12,813 nt of DNA from an uncultured Prevotella sp. (GTDB lineage: Bacteria > Bacteroidota > Bacteroidia > Bacteroidales > Bacteroidaceae): assembly GCA_900554835.1 (NCBI GenBank), contig USJD01000094.1:1-12813 (forward strand). Reading direction: 5' to 3'. Under the pieces are notes generated by a model. That model was not told the origin of the DNA. It saw only the letters and a program-made list of their open reading frames with translations, and ran no database searches. Both the position numbers and the translations under genes were made by a program. Shown piece after piece: positions 9,136 to 12,813 of this stretch (position 1 is the stretch's first letter; each line of letters starts with the position of its first letter).

Positions 9136-9190
9136 TAATCCGATAAGCAAGAATGACTTCCGATTCATCCGTGAAATCCGATGAAGAAAA
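9136..9190. repeat. 55-bp direct repeat, copy 2
   Basis: This copy is identical to 1-55. It overlaps the right arm of the outer inverted repeat at its left end and directly abuts the inverted repeat at 9192-9271 on its right. Because this copy has flanking sequence on both sides, it shows that identity stops after GAAGAAAA. Beyond that point this copy continues into TGTCCCACAG, whereas copy 1 continues into a second tandem unit and then the sprA stop codon. Confidence 0.92.
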
Positions 9191-9191
9191 T

Positions 9192-9271
9192 GTCCCACAG
9201 ATTTCACTGATATACACAGATCTTTTGAATCAAAAAAATAAATCTGTGCAAATCTATGAAATCTGTGGGAC
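9192..9271. repeat. Inverted repeat C, possible hairpin 3' of the esterase gene
   Basis: Arms 9192-9221 and 9242-9271 are inverted copies, 30 bp each, matching at 26 positions around a 20-nt loop. The arms belong to the CACAGAT family of repeat A. The element starts 27 nt past the esterase stop codon (minus strand). A transcript of that gene would form a long hairpin followed by a short U-tract (TTTTCTTC on the minus strand). It could therefore end or protect that mRNA, but the U-tract is weak and the arms match a repeat family, so terminator function is only a suggestion. Confidence 0.8.
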
Positions 9272-9298
9272 TATGTATTTATTTTAAGAGAAGGGGGT

Positions 9299-10771
9299 TT
9301 ATGATTTCTTCTTAGAAGTCTTTTTGGATTTCTTTGCTTTCGCTTGAGACTCTTTCGCTTTGGTTCCCTTCTCAGGACTTGTCAAAGCCTCATATACAAT
9401 ACCAGCCAATTTCTCAGCACCCTTGGCATTCGGATGAATGCCATCACCCAACATCATATTGCTGAATGTAAATTGGGAATGGAGGTCGAGATAATGACAC
9501 TTATTCTTCTTTGCCAACTTCTGCAACACAGGAATCTCACCATTCACGATTACACTATCATTGATGGTCCAGCTGTCCTTGAAAGCAGGAATTGGAGAAC
9601 AAAGATAAATCTCTGGACGACTTGGCAATGCCTTCAAAGTGTCTATCATCGCCTGCATACTCTGACTATATTCCTCTGCTCCATGCGCCCAATTATGCGT
9701 CTTAGAATCATTGGTGCCCAACTTGATCACTACGATATTTGGCAAGAAAGCCTGCGCATCCTTCCAAGCTAACTCCTTCATGTATGGAATATCGCCCTTG
9801 TTCATCATCGTACGGGCAGACACGCCAAAGTTTTTCACCTCGTAATCAGTTCCCAACTTCTTCTGCAACTGGGCAGGATAGCCTTTATCCTCCGCATTCA
9901 TAATACCAAATCCATCCGTAATCGAATTGCCGATACATGCCACACGGATAGCATTTTCTTTAGGTGCCTTAAAGCTCTGCAACCACGCCGTCAGATCTGC
10001 AAGCATCTGGTCGTGATGCTTGAAATTGCTGCGGAATCCCCAGCCATGACCGCCAGTTGGATAGACATGCAGTTCACAATCATTTCCAGCCTGGTGCATA
10101 CGGGTATAATAAGCCACGCCATTGGTAACAGGAGGAACCACATTGTCGTCATTCGACATCAAGAGAATCGCACGAGGCGTCAGATGACCACGAACAGCCT
10201 TGTCATTAGACCATTCTTCTACCAACTTAGGATTAGACTTGCGCTCATCACCCAGGAAATTGACACAAGAACCTTTATGAGTAATGCGCTCATCCATCGA
10301 GATAACCGGATAGAAGAGTATAGAAAAATCAGGACGAGCAGCATATTCAGCATGCGTACTGACAGAAGAAGCAAGATGACCGCCAGCAGAGAATCCCATA
10401 ATACCTACATCCTGAGGATTTATATGCCATACAGATGCACTATCTCTTACCGTACGGATAGCCTGATAAGCATCCCCCAAAGGAATATTCCTATCCCCAT
10501 TAGGCATGCGATATTTTAATACAAAAAAGGCAATGCCCTGTTTGTTGAAGAACTCAGCCCACTGATGTCCCTCATGATCCATTGCTAAGTGAGAATAACC
10601 ACCACCAGGACAATCTACGACTGCCCGACCTGTAGGATTCTGAGGAAGATAACAAGTGAGTTCACTTTTACCATCTGCACTGTTTTTCAGTACAAATTTA
10701 CGGGCTGTTGACTGAGCTGACAGATTGATGACCGCCAGCATCATAGCACAAAACGCAAATAACTTTTTCAT
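9299..10771 (-). CDS. Secreted two-domain esterase (alpha/beta hydrolase plus SGNH hydrolase)
   Basis: The 490-aa protein starts with a signal peptide (MKKLFAFCAMMLAVINLSAQ, cleavage probably after Ala19; no lipobox), so it acts in the periplasm or outside the cell. Domain 1 (about 25-268) is an alpha/beta hydrolase. It has an oxyanion segment CPGGGY (54-59, Pro where many relatives have His), nucleophile Ser128 in GFSAGGH, probable acid Asp209 in NDDNVVP, and His242 in GGHGWG. Domain 2 (about 275-465) is an SGNH/GDSL hydrolase with Ser283 in GNSITDG, Gly316, Asn354 in GTND, and Asp443/His446 in DGIHPN. Both active sites look complete. Such pairings in gut Bacteroidota usually remove acetyl or related esters from plant polysaccharides, so acetylxylan-esterase-like activity is my best guess; the substrate is not provable here. 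The last 20 residues are Lys-rich and outside both folds. No type IX sorting domain is visible. No glycoside hydrolase gene is adjacent. Confidence 0.9.
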   Translation of the reverse strand: MKKLFAFCAMMLAVINLSAQSTARKFVLKNSADGKSELTCYLPQNPTGRAVVDCPGGGYSHLAMDHEGHQWAEFFNKQGIAFFVLKYRMPNGDRNIPLGDAYQAIRTVRDSASVWHINPQDVGIMGFSAGGHLASSVSTHAEYAARPDFSILFYPVISMDERITHKGSCVNFLGDERKSNPKLVEEWSNDKAVRGHLTPRAILLMSNDDNVVPPVTNGVAYYTRMHQAGNDCELHVYPTGGHGWGFRSNFKHHDQMLADLTAWLQSFKAPKENAIRVACIGNSITDGFGIMNAEDKGYPAQLQKKLGTDYEVKNFGVSARTMMNKGDIPYMKELAWKDAQAFLPNIVVIKLGTNDSKTHNWAHGAEEYSQSMQAMIDTLKALPSRPEIYLCSPIPAFKDSWTINDSVIVNGEIPVLQKLAKKNKCHYLDLHSQFTFSNMMLGDGIHPNAKGAEKLAGIVYEALTSPEKGTKAKESQAKAKKSKKTSKKKS

Positions 10772-10812
10772 TGCTTTATCATTGATTAGGTTTACATTTC
10801 ATCTTTTGTGTG

Positions 10813-10841
10813 CAAAGTTACGTAATTTTCAGCTAACACAA
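10813..10841 (-). promoter_or_regulatory. Probable promoter of the esterase gene
   Basis: On the minus strand, TTG (complement of 10839-10841), an 18-nt spacer, and TAACTTTG (complement of 10813-10820) match the Bacteroidota sigma consensus (TTG, then TAnnTTTG). The start codon is about 41 nt downstream of the -7 box, a normal leader length. Confidence 0.7.
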
Positions 10842-10883
10842 CGCTTTATTTTCATCATTTTTTGGTTATTTCGTACAAATAAC

Positions 10884-10914
10884 TTTGTCGTTTGTTTCTT
10901 TTTTACTAAATTTG
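10884..10914 (+). promoter_or_regulatory. Probable promoter of sppA
   Basis: TTTG (10884-10887), a 19-nt spacer, and TAAATTTG (10907-10914) match the Bacteroidota promoter consensus fully. Transcription would begin near 10920, giving a leader of about 30 nt before the ATG at 10952. A second TAnnTTTG match, TAACTTTG at 10880-10887, lies upstream and overlaps the -33 box; TTTG at 10861-10864 is only 15 nt from it, so it is a weaker candidate. No Shine-Dalgarno-like sequence precedes the gene, which is usual for this phylum. Confidence 0.72.
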
Positions 10915-10951
10915 CAGAAAATTCTGAACTATAACGTAAAAAGTCGTGATT

Positions 10952-12736
10952 ATGAAACAATTTTTCAAGAATGTAGCAGCCACCATTGTTGGCCTTTTTG
11001 CCTTTTGCCTCATCTTAGGCATTTTCGGCTTCATCAGTCTCATCGGCATGATTGCTTCCAGCAATAATACCCCTACCATCAAAGACAAATCGGTCATGGT
11101 GCTCACGCTACAAGGGGAAATCATCGACAGAGCAGAAGACAATTGGTTGGGGCAGATTACCGGCAACCAGTTCAACACGCTCGGTATGAACGAAATACTT
11201 TCTGCCATCAAGAAAGCCAAGACAGAAGAAAAGATAAAAGGTATCTATCTGGAAGCTGGTGTCTTACAGGCTGACTATGCCACAATCCAGGAAATACGCA
11301 ATGCACTCGCTGATTTCAAGAAGAGCGGCAAATGGATTATTGCTTACGGCGACGCCTTCTCACAAGGCAGCTACTATTTAGCTTCCGTTGCCAATCAGGT
11401 TTATGTAAACCCAGAAGGTAATGTAGATTGGCACGGAATCTCATCTCAACCACAATATATCAAGGATGTGGCTGCCAAGTTTGGCGTCCATTTCACGGTA
11501 GTAAAAGTGGGTAAATATAAAAGTTTTACGGAAACCTACACCGAGGATAAGATGAGTGACGCCAACCGTGAGCAGGTTTCACGCTATATCAACGGACTCT
11601 GGCAACAGATGCTGACGGATGTTTCCAACAGTAGAAAAATCAGCAAGGACTCACTCAATCACTATGCTGACGGACTCATGGTGTTCGACGACAGCAAACT
11701 CCTGAAATCACGTAAATTCGTGGATGGTTTCTGCTATTATGATGAGATCAGGAATATCGTAAAGAAGCAACTCGGTTTGAAAGCAGACCAGAAGATAGCC
11801 CAGGTTTCCATGAAAGATGTCAATGCGGCTATCAATGACAACAATATGATGGGCGACGAAATCGCAGTCTATTACTGTCAGGGTAGCATCGTGAGAATGG
11901 CTACTCCAAGTATTTATGGAGACGAGCAGCAGATAGTCAGTTCTGATGTCGTCAGAGATCTGGAAGATCTGGCTGAAGACAAGAACGTAAAAGCCGTGGT
12001 TCTCCGCATCAATTCCGGTGGCGGTGATGCTTATGCCTCAGAACAAATCTGGCATGCTGTAAGCGAGTTGAACAAGAAGAAACCTGTAGTTGTTTCCATG
12101 GGAGGCATGGCTGCTTCTGGAGCTTACTACATGAGCATGGGTGCCCGATATGTGATGGCCCAGCCTACTACCCTGACAGGCAGTATCGGCATCTTCGGAG
12201 CATTACCAGACTTCAGCGACCTGCTGACCAAGAAATTAGGATTCAAGTATGATGAAGTAAAAACCAACAAGAACAGTGCCTATATGGGTGCTGGAACAGC
12301 CCGTCCATGGAGTCAGGAGGAAATCACCCATCTACAGGCTTATGTCAACCGTGGCTATGCCCTGTTCCGCAAGCGTGTGGCAGACGGAAGAAAGATGAAC
12401 GTGGAGGAAGTTGAGAAAATCGCTCAGGGAAGAGTCTGGCTCGGAACAGATGCCAAGAAGATCAAACTGATTGACGGATTCGGAAGTCTGGACGATGCCA
12501 TTGTCAAAGCGGCACAACTGGCAAAGATTTCAGATTATCAGACGACAGAATATCCTATGCAGGCAGACTGGATGGAGCAACTCATTGCCCAGGTATCAGA
12601 CAATAGTGGCAACTATCTGGACGAGCAGTTGAAACTGACGCTCGGCAACCTCTACCAGCCATTTGTGATGATACGTAATATGAAGGAAAAAGAACCAGTG
12701 CAAGCAGCTCTACCATTCTTTCTGAATATCAACTAA
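10952..12736 (+). CDS. sppA: Signal peptide peptidase SppA, 67K type
   Basis: SppA is a membrane-anchored serine protease of the inner membrane that degrades signal peptides left after protein export, using a Ser/Lys dyad. The protein is 594 aa, the length of the double-domain (67K) form. An N-terminal membrane helix (about 10-35) leaves the rest in the periplasm. The N-terminal half carries the general base Lys190 in VGKYKSF. The C-terminal half carries the nucleophile Ser389 in MGGMAASGAYY, followed by LTGSIGIFG (408-416); both match the Escherichia coli dyad residues (Lys209 and Ser409) by motif. The ATG at 10952 is preferred; a GTG two codons upstream (10946) is in frame but has no advantage. 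It is divergent from the esterase gene. In relatives sppA usually precedes lpxK, which is not seen within the 77 bp that follow. Confidence 0.96.
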   Translation: MKQFFKNVAATIVGLFAFCLILGIFGFISLIGMIASSNNTPTIKDKSVMVLTLQGEIIDRAEDNWLGQITGNQFNTLGMNEILSAIKKAKTEEKIKGIYLEAGVLQADYATIQEIRNALADFKKSGKWIIAYGDAFSQGSYYLASVANQVYVNPEGNVDWHGISSQPQYIKDVAAKFGVHFTVVKVGKYKSFTETYTEDKMSDANREQVSRYINGLWQQMLTDVSNSRKISKDSLNHYADGLMVFDDSKLLKSRKFVDGFCYYDEIRNIVKKQLGLKADQKIAQVSMKDVNAAINDNNMMGDEIAVYYCQGSIVRMATPSIYGDEQQIVSSDVVRDLEDLAEDKNVKAVVLRINSGGGDAYASEQIWHAVSELNKKKPVVVSMGGMAASGAYYMSMGARYVMAQPTTLTGSIGIFGALPDFSDLLTKKLGFKYDEVKTNKNSAYMGAGTARPWSQEEITHLQAYVNRGYALFRKRVADGRKMNVEEVEKIAQGRVWLGTDAKKIKLIDGFGSLDDAIVKAAQLAKISDYQTTEYPMQADWMEQLIAQVSDNSGNYLDEQLKLTLGNLYQPFVMIRNMKEKEPVQAALPFFLNIN

Positions 12737-12761
12737 AGGGATTTTTATATATATAATATCA

Positions 12762-12813
12762 CTACTGTCCAATAAAAAAGGGCAATTCGATCTTTGAAAT
12801 AGTTGAATTATAG
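12762..12813 (+). mobile_element. Possible outer end of an insertion sequence, cut by the window edge
   Basis: Starting 25 nt after the sppA stop codon and following an AT run (TATATATATA, about 12747-12756), the sequence ACTGTCCAATAAAAAAGGGC and the 30 nt after it resemble, from memory, the left end and leader of IS4-type elements of Bacteroidota. Neither a transposase start nor the second end is in the window, so I cannot confirm it. The alternative is ordinary intergenic DNA holding the promoter of the next gene: TTTG at 12793-12796 could be a -33 box whose -7 box lies outside. No hairpin terminator for sppA is evident. Confidence 0.3.

Larger units (their letters stand above)
8810..9140. 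repeat. Outer inverted repeat enclosing the repeat field
   Basis: The left arm 8810-8832 and right arm 9118-9140 are inverted copies matching at 21 of 23 positions. They share a 15-base core, GATTACTCACGGATT, and a CGCGGA end. They enclose both interleaved inverted repeats (8876-9015 and 8940-9063). The right arm runs directly into the 55-bp repeat at 9136. The roughly 330-bp bracketed unit could be one composite element or an accretion of smaller repeats; the sequence alone does not decide. Confidence 0.75.
8559..9298. other. Gene-free, repeat-rich intergenic region
   Basis: This 740-bp stretch lies between the 5' end of ruvA and the 3' end of the esterase gene, both on the minus strand. 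The part nearest ruvA (8559-8700) is AT-rich and presumably holds the ruvA promoter, although no good TAnnTTTG with a properly spaced TTG is visible there on the minus strand. From about 8711 to 9271 it consists of the inverted and direct repeats listed separately. A small perfect inverted repeat, CGACC-TGTAC-GGTCG, is at 8835-8849, and another, TTGGCC-AGA-GGCCAA, at 9100-9114. Open frames across it encode low-complexity peptides generated by the repeats and look spurious. Confidence 0.8.

Noticed and set aside
8972..9217. Short minus-strand frames of 71-81 codons in the repeat field
   Set aside because: Their products (for example FCHADFADNADF) are direct translations of the inverted repeats. 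They have no promoter or conserved domain, and such peptides are a common annotation artefact.
8711..9271. CRISPR array
   Set aside because: The repeats are inverted, imperfect and irregularly spaced, without uniform spacers, and no cas gene is present.
9299..9360. Type IX secretion sorting domain at the esterase C-terminus
   Set aside because: The tail is a lysine-rich unstructured run of about 20 residues, without the beta-sandwich length or motifs of the known sorting domains.
10946..10951. GTG at 10946 as the sppA start
   Set aside because: The ATG at 10952 follows two codons later and gives a typical MKQFFKN start; nothing favours the GTG.
12737..12781. Intrinsic terminator for sppA
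   Set aside because: There is an AT run and a few purine tracts, but no GC-rich stem followed by a T-run that I can pair.

Overview
The window looks like a chromosomal segment of a Bacteroidota species, most probably Prevotella/Segatella (an inference). It carries a type IX secretion gene (sprA), the 67K form of sppA, and promoters of the Bacteroidota type (TTG or TTTG, about 18-19 nt, then TAnnTTTG). It has no Shine-Dalgarno-like leaders, and its intergenic DNA contains ATCTGTG/CACAGAT-type repeats like those I associate with this group. There are four complete protein genes; no tRNA, rRNA or CRISPR array is visible.

Minus strand, 74-8558: ruvA (Holliday junction branch migration subunit) followed after 19 nt by a very large sprA, the outer-membrane translocon of the type IX secretion system. 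The close spacing suggests one transcript, ruvA then sprA. The genes are functionally unrelated; the linkage is positional. SprA is full length and carries an extended lysine-rich insert near residues 1930-2118.

Intergenic, 8559-9298: about 740 bp without a credible gene but with dense repeat architecture. There are three long imperfect inverted repeats (two of them interleaved), an outer inverted pair enclosing those two, many CATCGGA motifs, and one 55-bp block repeated perfectly at positions 1-55, just past the sprA stop codon. All the repeat arms look like variants of one module: three short GAT-ended words about 9-10 bp apart.

Minus strand, 9299-10771: a secreted two-domain esterase, with an alpha/beta hydrolase (GFSAGGH) followed by an SGNH hydrolase (GNSITDG, GTND, DGIHPN) and a lysine-rich tail. 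It is probably a carbohydrate de-esterifying enzyme. Its promoter and that of sppA are divergent and lie in the shared 180-bp region 10772-10951.

Plus strand, 10952-12736: sppA, a membrane-anchored signal peptide peptidase with an intact Lys/Ser dyad. The last 77 bp contain no gene. From about 12762 they resemble the outer end of an insertion sequence, which is a tentative reading.

I found no clearly new multi-gene system. The most unusual content is the repeat field, its exact 55-bp copy 9 kb away, and the lysine-rich elaborations of SprA and the esterase.
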